Below are positions 1 to 8,200 of a stretch of DNA of 64,000 bases, in pieces. A model generated the notes under the pieces. It made no database searches, had not been told where the DNA came from, and was given only the letters and a program-made list of their open reading frames with translations. Numbering within the stretch: position 1 is the first letter of the stretch; each line of letters opens with the position of its first letter. Source of the stretch: Bacteroidota bacterium. Its GTDB lineage: Bacteria; Bacteroidota; Bacteroidia; Cytophagales; Cyclobacteriaceae. The DNA lies in NCBI GenBank assembly GCA_016178785.1, contig JACOSO010000043.1, forward strand, positions 62,001-126,000. Reading direction: 5' to 3'. Both the position numbers and the translations under genes were made by a program.

Positions 1-110
1 ATTTTAACTGGCGATGGTGAGCAAAACACCAAAGCCTCAATATGATTTTGTAAAAAGTCCAATGTTAAGTTCTGTTTATTCTTTCAATTCTTCAGTCTTG
101 GAAATCATGA

Positions 111-788
111 TTAGTCCTGCTTCATCATCTTTGCCTCGATCGACTGGGTAGTGTGGGGCACAGCAATCAATCTTTCCTTAGAAATTAACTTCCCGGTAAC
201 GGAGCAGATGCCGTATGTTCTGTTTTTAATTCGAACCAAAGCATTCTCTAAGTTAGTGATGTACTTCAACTGACGAGCAGCAAGCTGGCTCATATTTTCT
301 TTTTCGGCTGTTTCGGCTCCGTCTTCTAAAACTTTTGTGTTACCGCCAGAAGTAGAATCGGTTCCTTCATCGTTGTTACGATTCAAAGTCTCTTTCAAGA
401 TTTTAAATTCTTCGCGCGCCTTGTCAAGCTTACCGATGATGAGTATTTCAAACTCTTTCAATTCTTCGTCACTGTAACGCGTTTTGTCATTTGGCATGAG
501 CGATGACTTGGCGGGCTTGTGCGCTATTGGCCGCTGATTGAGAATAGGAAAAATGTTCAATTGTGCTGGGGCCGGCTTTACAGCTACTACTGACTTGGTT
601 TCTTTTTTCTTCGCAACAGGCTTAGCTGCTTTCTTGTCCACCTTTTTAGCTAGCTTTTTGGGAGCCGCCTTTTTAGCAACTACTTTTTTACTCGCTTTTT
701 TTGCCTTAACAGGCTTTTTAGCAGACGCTTTTTTCACTGCTTTCTTCTTTGCAGGTTTGGCGGCTTTCTTCTTAGCTGATTTTGCCAT
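111..788 (-). CDS. TraR/DksA-family protein with histone H1-like tail
   Basis: A 225-residue protein in two parts. Residues 1 to about 65 are a Lys/Ala/Pro tail with KKAAK and AKKP repeats like bacterial histone H1 proteins. After a linker, residues 105-215 hold a predicted coiled coil and a DksA/TraR C-terminal domain (RTYGIC...TGKLI...RLIAVPH). The family's four-Cys zinc site keeps only one Cys here, as is usual for Bacteroidota members. DksA-like proteins bind the RNA polymerase secondary channel; the basic tail could hold the protein on DNA (inference). ATG at 788 was chosen over upstream codons because a consensus promoter lies between. Family is fairly sure; function is not. Confidence 0.85.
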   Translation of the reverse strand: MAKSAKKKAAKPAKKKAVKKASAKKPVKAKKASKKVVAKKAAPKKLAKKVDKKAAKPVAKKKETKSVVAVKPAPAQLNIFPILNQRPIAHKPAKSSLMPNDKTRYSDEELKEFEILIIGKLDKAREEFKILKETLNRNNDEGTDSTSGGNTKVLEDGAETAEKENMSQLAARQLKYITNLENALVRIKNRTYGICSVTGKLISKERLIAVPHTTQSIEAKMMKQD

Positions 789-827
789 AAAACTGTTCCT
801 TAAAATGAGGTTTTGAAAAAGTAGCCG

Positions 828-856
828 CAAAAATACGGTACTATGCACGAAACAAA
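828..856 (-). promoter_or_regulatory. Bacteroidota-type promoter for the TraR/DksA-like gene
   Basis: On the minus strand TTTG (853-856) is followed after 17 bases by TATTTTTG (828-835), matching the Bacteroidota -33/-7 pattern TTG-N17-23-TAnnTTTG. It lies about 40 bases upstream of the ATG at 788. Confidence 0.55.
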
Positions 857-918
857 AAATTTGAAATAAAGTTTGGGACTAGGCTAGCAGCGCCTTAAAT
901 CCTTACAAAGCGAAGGAC

Positions 919-1308
919 TCAGTTATCAAAATCGGGATCGTAACTCGCCTCCCGGTTGCTTTTGCCTTCGCCTTCATCATCATCGCTACCTCCATATTCG
1001 TTATCACCTTCAAAATCTTCGCTGTTGCTGAAATCTTCTCCTCCGCCTTCGGCTGCTTCTTCAAATTCTTGACGCTTTCCAGACTCAACATCATAGCCCC
1101 CGTCACTGTTTTTTGTTGCGGGTACTTTAACCAGGTAAACTGAATCTTCAGTTTCCAGGGGGAAAACGAAAATCGGTTCGTTCTTTGCGTTGTTGATTCG
1201 CGTAATACTTGCTTCGTAGCCATTCGGATACTGATCGCGCATCAGATCACGCAAATCTTCTGATAAATTTTCGAGACTTTTAATAACTCTCTTTTTCGCA
1301 GCTGCCAT
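919..1308 (-). CDS. Conserved Bacteroidota hypothetical protein with acidic tail
   Basis: A 129-residue soluble protein. The N-terminal half has a basic start (MAAAKKRVIKSL) and a compact alpha/beta-looking segment ending in VFPLETEDSVYLVKVP. The C-terminal third is disordered and very acidic (Asp/Glu/Gly/Ser). The layout resembles a family conserved in Bacteroidota that has no established role and is sometimes mislabelled DNA primase. ATG at 1308 fits this family; the frame runs upstream to 1365 without family-like sequence. It lies on the strand opposite to the sigma-factor gene, with about 180 bases between their starts that hold both promoters. No function is claimed. Confidence 0.7.
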   Translation of the reverse strand: MAAAKKRVIKSLENLSEDLRDLMRDQYPNGYEASITRINNAKNEPIFVFPLETEDSVYLVKVPATKNSDGGYDVESGKRQEFEEAAEGGGEDFSNSEDFEGDNEYGGSDDDEGEGKSNREASYDPDFDN

Positions 1309-1486
1309 CTTTTGGGGTACAATAAAAAAACGGCTCAAATAGCGAAGGTTTGACAGAGTAGGCAAGATTTTTCAATTTTTTTTTTGGTGTTCACTGAAAT
1401 ATTCCTACTTTTCATTTCCAAATCAAACAAAAACCAACCCAAAAGCTTATCGATCAGAACTTCTACGTTACCTAAACACGAATAGA

Positions 1487-2143
1487 ATGATCGATAAACA
1501 GTGCAGCGACAGTCAGTTGGTGTTGCTCTATCAAACCGGAAGTGAAGAGGCGTTTGAACTGCTGCTTCATAGGCATAAATCGCGGATTTATACTGCTATT
1601 TATTTAATTGTAAAAGATCGTTACGTAGCCGAAGATTTACTGCAAGATACTTTTATCAAAGCTGTGAATGTTATTAAAGGCGGCCGATACAACGAAGAAG
1701 GCAAATTCTTGCCCTGGCTAAGTCGAATTGCGCACAATCTGGCCATCGATCACTTTAGAAGTAATAAACGTCATCCTGAAATCACTTTGGAAGATGGAAG
1801 CCATGTGTTTGACTCCCTTCAATTTTCTGAGGATTCTTTTGAAACAATTCAGCTAAAACAGGATACTAAGGTCAGACTGCGCGCGTTGATCAAGGAGTTG
1901 CCCGAAGAACAAAAAGAAGTACTGATCATGAGAAACTACCTGCAAATGAGCTTTCAGGAAATTGCCGAGCGCACAGGTGTGAGCATCAATACCGCTTTGG
2001 GACGGATGCGCTATGCGCTAATCAACCTTCGCAAAAAAATGGTTACTGCAAACTATAATGCCTATGACAAAAATTTTTACTCAACACGATCTGATGAGGC
2101 GCCTTTACCTCGAGACCTCTCCCGAGGAGACGAGGGAAATTGA
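1487..2143 (+). CDS. ECF-type RNA polymerase sigma factor
   Basis: A 218-residue sigma-70 family protein. Region 2 covers roughly residues 10-85 (FELLLHRHKSRIY, DRYVAEDLLQDTFIKA), the part that binds core polymerase and the -10 element. Region 4 covers about 125-180 (LPEEQKEVLIMRNYLQMSFQEIAERTG), a helix-turn-helix for the -35 element. No region 3 is present, so it is ECF type. The last ~30 codons (after KKM) do not look like sigma sequence and overlap out of frame with the next gene, which is probably its regulator. Target genes cannot be told from sequence. Confidence 0.92.
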   Translation: MIDKQCSDSQLVLLYQTGSEEAFELLLHRHKSRIYTAIYLIVKDRYVAEDLLQDTFIKAVNVIKGGRYNEEGKFLPWLSRIAHNLAIDHFRSNKRHPEITLEDGSHVFDSLQFSEDSFETIQLKQDTKVRLRALIKELPEEQKEVLIMRNYLQMSFQEIAERTGVSINTALGRMRYALINLRKKMVTANYNAYDKNFYSTRSDEAPLPRDLSRGDEGN

Positions 2144-2294
2144 CAAGGCCCTTCTTTGCGATAGCGAGCTGCAACGCCAGTATAATGAAATGGCAGCTAT
2201 CAAAAAGGAACTGGATAATGTACAAATGCAACCTCCCGATTCGGTTGTAAAGAACATTCTTCACTACGCACAAGGTCTGCAGGAGCACAGCTAA
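2058..2294 (+). CDS. Small putative anti-sigma-type regulator
   Basis: A 78-residue acidic helical protein with no membrane segment and no Cys/His zinc motif. It starts inside the sigma gene, overlapping by 86 bases in another frame; ATG codons at 2058 and 2064 are both usable. Small proteins of this shape (FTQHDLMRRLYLETSPEE, then IDKALLCDSELQ) recur after ECF sigma genes in Bacteroidota and resemble the N-terminal helical part of anti-sigma factors. Overlap implies translational coupling. The anti-sigma role is inference from position and shape; a terminator follows at 2312. Confidence 0.75.
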   Translation: MPMTKIFTQHDLMRRLYLETSPEETREIDKALLCDSELQRQYNEMAAIKKELDNVQMQPPDSVVKNILHYAQGLQEHS

Positions 2295-2311
2295 AGCTAC
2301 CTCACCTAAAT

Positions 2312-2342
2312 AGCCCCAGTACCCCTTTTTCGGGGCTTTTTT
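2312..2342 (+). terminator. Intrinsic terminator after the sigma-factor pair
   Basis: AGCCCC (2312-2317) pairs with GGGGCT (2332-2337), followed by a T run. It lies 18 bases after the stop of the small regulator gene. Confidence 0.7.
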
Positions 2343-2451
2343 AGGAAATTGAAAGAAATATTACTTGCCTGTTGTTTTTGCGTTAATTCCATCATTAGCG
2401 CTTGAACCACAGGCATTTGTTTTCCGTTATTTGTAGTAACCACTACGAAAA

Positions 2452-2652
2452 ATGAAACATTCACCTAAACTGGCCATTCTCCAGAGCTTGGATACGATGG
2501 ATCAGGTGCAGATGGAAAACGTCCTTCAATACATCAAGGGTGTTTTGCATCAACCTGCCACTGATTATTCTAGCTTCAAGAAGGAGGCCATGAAAGAAAT
2601 CCGCAAGGCGCTGCGGCAAAATAGAAGTTCAGAGAACTTGCAGATTGCCTAA
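2452..2652 (+). CDS. Small hypothetical protein
   Basis: A 66-residue, mostly helical, basic protein (LDTMDQVQMENVLQYIKG, then a Lys/Arg-rich second half). It has no signal peptide or membrane segment. The first half resembles the short helical N-terminus seen in some small Bacteroidota regulators and antitoxins, but no partner gene follows. A small palindrome, GTAGT-N4-ACTAC (2433-2446), lies just before the ATG. It sits alone between a terminator and a convergent gene. Unrecognised; it is called a gene because of its clean start and position in a gap. Confidence 0.5.
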   Translation: MKHSPKLAILQSLDTMDQVQMENVLQYIKGVLHQPATDYSSFKKEAMKEIRKALRQNRSSENLQIA

Positions 2653-2710
2653 GTGTTAAGTCCAATTGAATGGGCGGGCGTTTTACTTCGCCTGAGAAAA
2701 GTATACTCTT

Positions 2711-2743
2711 AAAAATTCAGATTTGAATAATTCTTTATCTGAA
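2711..2743 (-). terminator. Intrinsic terminator for the PorE-like gene
   Basis: On the minus strand TTCAGAT and ATCTGAA (7-bp stem, 14-base loop) are followed by five T, 22 bases after the stop at 2766. Confidence 0.5.
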
Positions 2744-2765
2744 GGTTAATTCCTTCAACAAAAAA

Positions 2766-4769
2766 CTAATTGTCCTTGTCTTTATTGTCCTTGAAGTATT
2801 TCTCTTCGTCAAACTCCTCCGTCTTTTTCACGTTTGGCCCAATTTCCAAAATCCTGAATTCTGTACGCCTGTTTTTGTCACGACCACGAGGGTTATCGCT
2901 TCCATCTGGGTTAGTGTTTCTTGCAATTGGCTTGCTTTCACCGTAGCCCTTTGCTTCTAATCGTTTGGGGTCGATCCCTCTTCGGATGAGATAATTCACA
3001 GTACTTTCTGCTCTACGCTGCGAGAGCTCAAGGTTGTAAGCATCTGAAGCCACGCTATCTGTGTGAGAACCCATTTCAATCTTTATTTCCGGGTTATCGT
3101 TTAACAATTCAACCAACTTGTCCAATTCGTGGGCGGCATCGGGGTTGATGTCTGCCTTGTCGTATTCAAAATAGATATTATTAAGTCTGAAGGTTAGGCC
3201 TTTCGCTTTACGATCGAGGATGAGGAGGGTATCCAAAGTAATATTGGTCACTAATTCCTTAAGAGATTCTAATGGAACGGATTTTCCTTTGGTAGTGAAT
3301 GTCTGTCGTTTTGTGATGTAGCCATCCCGTTCACCCAACAAGAAATAATTTTCATTTTCAAACACACGAAATAAAAACTTGCCATCATTGCCCGTGGTAA
3401 AATCCTGCATCACATCACCATTTTCGGCAAGCAGTGAAATTTTCGTATCCGGCAAAATCTCTCGAGCACTATCTTTTCTTAACGAATAAGTTATTCCTTC
3501 TAACGTATAATTGACCACCCTTAAATTGGGGTCGTCATTCTTGAATGTATAAATATCATCATCACCCTTTCCTCCTTCACGATTGGAGGTAAAAAATCCA
3601 CGATCGGGTTTGAATAAAAACATCCCGAAATCATCGCCCGTAGAATTCATGGTTGGACCAAGATTGGCAATCGAGTTTTTGCCATTGGCCCGATTCACAA
3701 CAAATAAATCCAACATGCCATACCCCGGATGACCATCGGAAGAAAAATAGAGTTTGCCGTTTTCGGCTATGTAAGGGAAGAGCTCATCTCCTGCTGTATT
3801 TATATCAGGCCCAAGGTTTTTTACCTTACCAAAGCGCCCCCGGCTGTCCATTAGCGCAGAATATAAATCGAGTCCGCCATATCCATTCTTTCTATTCGAT
3901 GAAAAATAAAGCGTGCGACCGTCAGGACTCAGCGATGGGGTTGACTCCCAGTAATCGGGAGTATTAATGTTGATTGGTGTAGCGGGCAACCACGCTCCAT
4001 TTCTAAACCGAGACAAAAAGAGATCCACATCTTTTGCTCCTTTTTTCTTACCCGTATTTCCGCGAGCAAAAATCATCAATTTGCCATCCGCTGAAAATGT
4101 AATAGAACCGGTATTTACATCACTTGCATTGATACCCTCGGGCAACGCCTTCAGCGTGCTAATGTCAACATTAGCACCTTTTGTATCGGCTTGAAAGAGA
4201 TCAGTGAATGGGGTGCCGGAGGCTTCGTAGATTTTTGAATTGGCGCGCGATGAGGCAAAGTATAAGACGTTATTGGAGTAGGCAGGGCCATAATCTGCAA
4301 GTGGCGTATTGATTGCGTCAAGATTTTTTACCTGGTAATAATTCTTTTTGTCAGCGAGCTGGGATAGGTATTCAAGCCCTTGAATTTCTTTTTGAGCGCG
4401 ATCTTTTAATTTTTCATTGTCAATTGCAGAGGCTGCAAGTTCTTCCAACTCCTTTTTTTCCAAGTCATATTTACCATTGGCTTGCAATGATTTTGCATAA
4501 TACAAACCAGCCGAGTCTTTTTTCGACCCCCGGCCTTTTGCCTTGGCATAAAATGGCTCCGCTTCTTTAATCCGGTTAGAAAGTCTGTATGACTCAGCGA
4601 CAAAATAATTTGCTTTAGGATTGTTAGGCTGCTTGCTGAGCACACCTTTATAATACTTAATGACCCGCTCATACTTGGCATACTTAAAATCTTTTTGAGC
4701 TTTCTTCTCAGGACTGCACGACAAGGTCCATAGAGCGAACGAGACAATAAATAACGATTTGAATGACAT
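2766..4769 (-). CDS. PorE-like OmpA/TPR/beta-propeller lipoprotein
   Basis: About 667 residues. A lipoprotein signal peptide ends at LSC. Then come TPR-like repeats (about 20-120), PD40/WD40-type propeller repeats (about 160-400, with SADGKLMIFAR, SPDGRTLYFSSNR and YFSSDGHPG), a carboxypeptidase-regulatory-like domain (about 420-510), and an OmpA C-terminal peptidoglycan-binding domain (about 540-655, with GSHTDSVASDAYNLELSQRRA). This order matches PorE (PG1058 of Porphyromonas gingivalis), which is thought to anchor the type IX secretion machine to peptidoglycan. Bacteroidota carry several paralogues with this layout, so the PorE role is likely but not proven. ATG at 4781 is an alternative start. 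Confidence 0.85.
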   Translation of the reverse strand: MSFKSLFIVSFALWTLSCSPEKKAQKDFKYAKYERVIKYYKGVLSKQPNNPKANYFVAESYRLSNRIKEAEPFYAKAKGRGSKKDSAGLYYAKSLQANGKYDLEKKELEELAASAIDNEKLKDRAQKEIQGLEYLSQLADKKNYYQVKNLDAINTPLADYGPAYSNNVLYFASSRANSKIYEASGTPFTDLFQADTKGANVDISTLKALPEGINASDVNTGSITFSADGKLMIFARGNTGKKKGAKDVDLFLSRFRNGAWLPATPININTPDYWESTPSLSPDGRTLYFSSNRKNGYGGLDLYSALMDSRGRFGKVKNLGPDINTAGDELFPYIAENGKLYFSSDGHPGYGMLDLFVVNRANGKNSIANLGPTMNSTGDDFGMFLFKPDRGFFTSNREGGKGDDDIYTFKNDDPNLRVVNYTLEGITYSLRKDSAREILPDTKISLLAENGDVMQDFTTGNDGKFLFRVFENENYFLLGERDGYITKRQTFTTKGKSVPLESLKELVTNITLDTLLILDRKAKGLTFRLNNIYFEYDKADINPDAAHELDKLVELLNDNPEIKIEMGSHTDSVASDAYNLELSQRRAESTVNYLIRRGIDPKRLEAKGYGESKPIARNTNPDGSDNPRGRDKNRRTEFRILEIGPNVKKTEEFDEEKYFKDNKDKDN

Positions 4770-4813
4770 AAAATGCAGCATCACGATTGTGGTAAAACTA
4801 CAAAATAAAAGCG

Positions 4814-5317
4814 CTAAACAGATAACGCGCTTTTAGGCAAATATTTTGCAAGCCACGATTTTTCCGCAGAAATCTTCCAGCTTTTTTCAAAACCGATTTT
4901 ATCCGCCACTAAATTATTAAACGTGATTGACGAACCGGAAAGTGTACCCGATTTGAAAAGCATAGAAAGATCCTGAATTGAATAAAGTTTGATTTCTCCT
5001 TCGCTCAGAAATGCAATTTTAGTTCGATCGAAAAAATCGATGCTGAGCTGCTGACCAAGTTCTTTCAAAACTCTAACGGAACCATCGATAGAGCAACCCG
5101 ATGCACCGGCAGCATTTTCATTTACAGAAAGAACAATAAACTGATTGTGCTTAATGGCAAAAGAGGTTTCTAAAGGATTTCCATGTGCTGACCATTGCGT
5201 ACAAAAAAGCTCCAAAGAATTGGAAATGATTTTTTCTTCGGCATCAGAAAACGACCGATCAGCCTGATTAATCCAAACTCTTGAATCGGGTGGCAGTTGA
5301 TAGAATGGGATGTACAT
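4814..5317 (-). CDS. Conserved Bacteroidota hypothetical protein
   Basis: A 167-residue soluble protein starting MYIPFYQLPPDSRVWI, which marks a Bacteroidota family often wrongly named ABC transporter ATPase; no Walker motif is present here. The middle holds GCSIDGSVRVLKELG, typical of the family, with a conserved Cys. ATG at 5317 is the family start; the frame extends to 5347 without support. It follows the CCG-domain Fe-S gene by 66 bases that include a hairpin, and precedes the PorE-like gene by about 45 bases. Function unknown. Confidence 0.75.
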   Translation of the reverse strand: MYIPFYQLPPDSRVWINQADRSFSDAEEKIISNSLELFCTQWSAHGNPLETSFAIKHNQFIVLSVNENAAGASGCSIDGSVRVLKELGQQLSIDFFDRTKIAFLSEGEIKLYSIQDLSMLFKSGTLSGSSITFNNLVADKIGFEKSWKISAEKSWLAKYLPKSALSV

Positions 5318-5353
5318 CTTGGTTTGAAACGATGATTTAGAATTCAAAGTTCA

Positions 5354-5371
5354 TCCCGATAAATATCGGGA
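5354..5371. repeat. TCCCGAT palindromic hairpin
   Basis: TCCCGAT and ATCGGGA form a perfect 7-bp stem with loop AAAT in the gap between two minus-strand genes. Hairpins of this CCCGAT-N4-ATCGGG type are common between Bacteroidota genes. There is no T run, so it is more likely an mRNA-processing or stability site than a terminator. Confidence 0.5.
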
Positions 5372-5383
5372 CAAAACTTGAAA

Positions 5384-6160
5384 TCAAATCGATTCTGCAA
5401 TCAACTCGGCCAAGTCTTTCACCTTCACTTCGGCTTCTTTCTCTTTGTTTTTCACGCCATCGGTCATCATGGTCATGCAAAATGGGCAAGCCACAGCAAT
5501 AGTAGACGCGCCTGTTGCCAGAGCTTCTTCTGAACGTGAAACATTGATGTCTTTTTTTCCTTTCTCGGGCTCTTTAAACATCTGCGCGCCTCCTGCTCCG
5601 CAGCACAGCCCCGTAGTGCGGCAGCGTTTCATCTCTACTAAATCGGCATCGAGTGACTGGAGTACTTCGCGAGGTGCTTCGTAAATATTATTGGCACGTC
5701 CGAGATAACAGGAATCGTGATAAGTGATTTTTTTTCCCTTGAATGTGCCACCTCCGTTCAATTTTATTTTTCCATCGTTAATTAACTGCTGTAAAAAAGT
5801 GGAATGATGGATCACTTCATAATTTCCTCCTAACTCAGGATATTCATTTTTCAAAGTATTAAAACAATGGGGACAGGCCGTTACAATCTTTTTCACACCA
5901 TAGCCATTCAACACTTGAATGTTATTCATGGCCTGCATCTGGAATAAAAATTCATTGCCAGCTCTGCGGGCAGGGTCTCCTGTGCAAGTTTCTTCAGTGC
6001 CGAGCACGGCAAATTTTGTTTGTGTGGCGTTCAGGATTTTTACGAAGGCTTTAGTCACTCGCTTGGCGCGATCATCGAACGAACCTGCACAGCCTACCCA
6101 AAACAAAACTTCGGGGCTTTCTCCTTTGGTGGCCAGTTCGGCCATGGTTGGTGTGGTCAT
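5384..6160 (-). CDS. CCG-domain (Fe-S)-binding oxidoreductase subunit
   Basis: A 258-residue protein with two cysteine-rich CCG domains as in HdrB, GlpC and LutA. Visible motifs are WVGCAGSFD, CPHCFNTLKNEYP, YHDSCYLGR, TGLCCGAGGA and ACPFCMTMM. CCG domains bind an unusual 4Fe-4S cluster and handle electrons in heterodisulfide-reductase-like complexes. ATG at 6160 begins the conserved part; the frame runs further into the upstream gene. It lies two genes downstream of a membrane 4Fe-4S protein that is its likely partner, forming an HdrDE/GlpC-like complex. The electron donor and acceptor cannot be told from sequence. Confidence 0.85.
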   Translation of the reverse strand: MTTPTMAELATKGESPEVLFWVGCAGSFDDRAKRVTKAFVKILNATQTKFAVLGTEETCTGDPARRAGNEFLFQMQAMNNIQVLNGYGVKKIVTACPHCFNTLKNEYPELGGNYEVIHHSTFLQQLINDGKIKLNGGGTFKGKKITYHDSCYLGRANNIYEAPREVLQSLDADLVEMKRCRTTGLCCGAGGAQMFKEPEKGKKDINVSRSEEALATGASTIAVACPFCMTMMTDGVKNKEKEAEVKVKDLAELIAESI

Positions 6161-6170
6161 AACAATTATT

Positions 6171-6620
6171 TTATGCTCCAAATTGACGAAGGTGATGATC
6201 GAGATGTTTGTACATGCCAATGCCCCACTCGTGTGGAGCCATTTTTCCAAAGAATGGGTGAGTAGGCTGCTTGGCAATAGCCTCGCCTCCTTCTGAAAAT
6301 TTTTTCACCAGTAAGATCAAACGATTTTTTTCAGCGTTGAAGTCCCGTTGGTCAGTCACTTTAATTTCTTCACTTGTCGGGCTTTCTCGATCAAATGGTT
6401 TATCGTCTATGTACTTACTTCTAAATAAAGGTCCGATTAGGCGGCCAATAAAGACTCTCTTGGGGTTTATAGTGCCCATGGCCATCTCCAACCCGTTGCC
6501 ACAATGAGCGAGCATCTGAGCTACGCCCATTTTGCCCCACTGTCTTGGTGATTGAGGTGAAATTTTTTCAATACGATCGATCATCGCTGTTGAAACACCT
6601 GATTCGAAAAGAGTTTTCAT
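6171..6620 (-). CDS. DUF1569 (DinB-like four-helix) protein
   Basis: A 149-residue protein matching the DUF1569 family: RQWGKMGVAQMLAHCGNGLEM near the start, THPFFGKMAPHEWGIGMYKHLDHHLRQF at the end (spans of conserved His). The conserved His residues suggest the metal site of the DinB/YfiT-like superfamily. It sits between the two Fe-S subunit genes with gaps of 6 and 10 bases, so it is almost surely co-transcribed. Catalytic role unknown. Confidence 0.85.
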   Translation of the reverse strand: MKTLFESGVSTAMIDRIEKISPQSPRQWGKMGVAQMLAHCGNGLEMAMGTINPKRVFIGRLIGPLFRSKYIDDKPFDRESPTSEEIKVTDQRDFNAEKNRLILLVKKFSEGGEAIAKQPTHPFFGKMAPHEWGIGMYKHLDHHLRQFGA

Positions 6621-6626
6621 TTTAAA

Positions 6627-7931
6627 TTAATCTTTTGCCCAATTGAACCTGTCGCTTGGAGAGAATTTCCAAGGCGCAAAACTCGTTTCTATATTTTGGA
6701 ACATCGAGTTCCATGAAGCAGGTGACCCACTTTCTTCCATCGCTACATATCTGCGCAACTCCAAAATAATTTCGAGTGGGTTGATCATTACGGGGCAAGC
6801 TTCCACACATGCATTGCAACTGGTGCAGGCATTGATCTCTTCTTTGGTAATGTAATCATTAAGCAAAGTTTTTCCGTCATTCAATCCTTGACCACCTTTT
6901 TCCAGGCTTCGCCCAATTTCTTCCATGCGATCACGAGTGTCCATCATGATCTTGCGAGGGGAAAGTTTTTTACCCGTAAGATTGGCAGGGCATTCGCTGG
7001 TGCAGCGGCCGCACTCTGTACATGAGTAGGCGGCAAGCAAATTATTCCAACTTAAATCATTAATATCCTTTGCCCCAAAGCGTCCGGGTTCAGCAGGTGC
7101 AGATGGTGCCGGTGCAAGACCTAACATCGATTTTACTTCATTGGTCACTACAGGCATGTTGTTGATATGGCCCTTGGCTTCCAGCTTGGCGTAATAAGTA
7201 TTAGGAAACGCCATGAAAATGTGCAGGTGCTTTGAGTAGGTTATGTAAATCGTAAAACCCAAAATACCAATGATGTGAAACCACCAACAGAAGCGCTCAA
7301 GAATAATAAGTGTTGACGTGTTGAGGTTTTGAAGGGTTGACGTTACGTTGGAACTGAAAAACAGAGCGCCTGTTGAAATGTAGTGATCGGTACGTGTTTG
7401 CAAAATCTGATCGCTCGCGTTCATCGTGAGGATGGCGATCATTAAAATAATTTCTGTACAGAGAATCAGGGTAGCATCCAGTCGAGGCCATGAGGTCATC
7501 TCGACTGACCAGAAGCGGGGTACTTTCAAAATATTTCTCCGAATAAGGAAACTCACACAGGCAATCAGCACTGCCATTGCGAGAAACTCAAAAACATTCA
7601 TAGCAACATTATACACCCTGCCCAAGTATGGAGCGAAAATTCGGTGTGTGCCGAACATGCCATCGATTACAAATTCAAGAACTTCAAGATTGATGACTAA
7701 AAACCCGATGTAAATAAAGAAATGAAGTATCGCGGGAATTGGACGTTTGAACATTTTCTTCTGGCCGAAGGCCACGAGAAGCATATTATTTAGACGCTCG
7801 TTTTTTCGGTCAATGATGTCATTCTTTTTTCCCAGGCGGATGTTATCGCGAATGCGCAGTACACGTTTTCTGATAAAATAGCCGGCTGCGCCAAGGGTAA
7901 TGATGAAGAGGATTTGCTGAAGAATAGCCAT
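6627..7931 (-). CDS. Membrane 4Fe-4S ferredoxin-type oxidoreductase
   Basis: A 434-residue protein. The first ~250 residues hold about six membrane segments with a NarI-like or QmoC-like look and several His residues that may bind haem. The last ~150 hold two ferredoxin motifs: CTECGRCTSECP and CTSCNACVEACP. Together with the CCG-domain protein two genes downstream it makes a module like HdrDE or QmoC, passing electrons between quinone and a soluble partner. In Bacteroidota such pairs often sit near electron-transfer flavoprotein genes, but none is in this window. ATG at 7931 is preferred over the TTG/ATG-less extension to 7952. Confidence 0.88.
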   Translation of the reverse strand: MAILQQILFIITLGAAGYFIRKRVLRIRDNIRLGKKNDIIDRKNERLNNMLLVAFGQKKMFKRPIPAILHFFIYIGFLVINLEVLEFVIDGMFGTHRIFAPYLGRVYNVAMNVFEFLAMAVLIACVSFLIRRNILKVPRFWSVEMTSWPRLDATLILCTEIILMIAILTMNASDQILQTRTDHYISTGALFFSSNVTSTLQNLNTSTLIILERFCWWFHIIGILGFTIYITYSKHLHIFMAFPNTYYAKLEAKGHINNMPVVTNEVKSMLGLAPAPSAPAEPGRFGAKDINDLSWNNLLAAYSCTECGRCTSECPANLTGKKLSPRKIMMDTRDRMEEIGRSLEKGGQGLNDGKTLLNDYITKEEINACTSCNACVEACPVMINPLEIILELRRYVAMEESGSPASWNSMFQNIETSFAPWKFSPSDRFNWAKD

Positions 7932-8024
7932 GCACCAAAAATAGGAATTCAAAGCGGAATTATTGATTTAGCCGAATCAGTTTGCCTATGAGATCAAAAA
8001 ATTTTCTATTTCTGCGAATTGTTT

Positions 8025-8032
8025 TACTTTTG
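8025..8032 (+). promoter_or_regulatory. -7 promoter element of tRNA-Phe
   Basis: TACTTTTG is a perfect TAnnTTTG, 35 bases before the tRNA 5' end. No clear TTG is seen 17-23 bases upstream. Confidence 0.5.
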
Positions 8033-8067
8033 CGTCCCGCTTTGATAAAAAGTGGCTGTTTTTCCCT

Positions 8068-8140
8068 GGTGACGTAGCTCAGTTGGTAGAGCAAAGGACT
8101 GAAAATCCTTGTGTCGGGGGTTCAATTCCCTCCGTCACCA
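8068..8140 (+). tRNA. tRNA-Phe (GAA)
   Basis: A 73-base cloverleaf. The acceptor stem GGTGACG pairs with CGTCACC, with discriminator A. D arm GCTC/GAGC, anticodon arm AAGGA/TCCTT with loop CTGAAAA giving anticodon GAA, and T arm with loop TTCAATT. The CCA end is not encoded (CTT follows). Confidence 0.97.
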
Positions 8141-8150
8141 CTTTAAAATC

Positions 8151-8183
8151 AAATGCTGACTTAAAAAGGTTGGCATTTTTTAT
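8151..8183 (+). terminator. Intrinsic terminator after tRNA-Phe
   Basis: A 10-bp stem with two G-T pairs, AAATGCTGAC (8151-8160) with GTTGGCATTT (8169-8178), followed by a T-rich tail. It starts 10 bases after the tRNA and separates it from the convergent dnaE gene. Confidence 0.65.
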
Positions 8184-8200
8184 TTGTTTCCATTTCAATT

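Noticed and set aside
1-110. Possible gene end or start at the left edge
   Set aside because: One minus-strand frame is open to the edge, but nothing in about 30 codons is recognisable.
538-816. Phe-rich plus-strand frame
   Set aside because: It is the mirror of the Lys/Ala repeat tail of the TraR/DksA-like gene, where AAG and GCC codons give Phe and Gly on the other strand.
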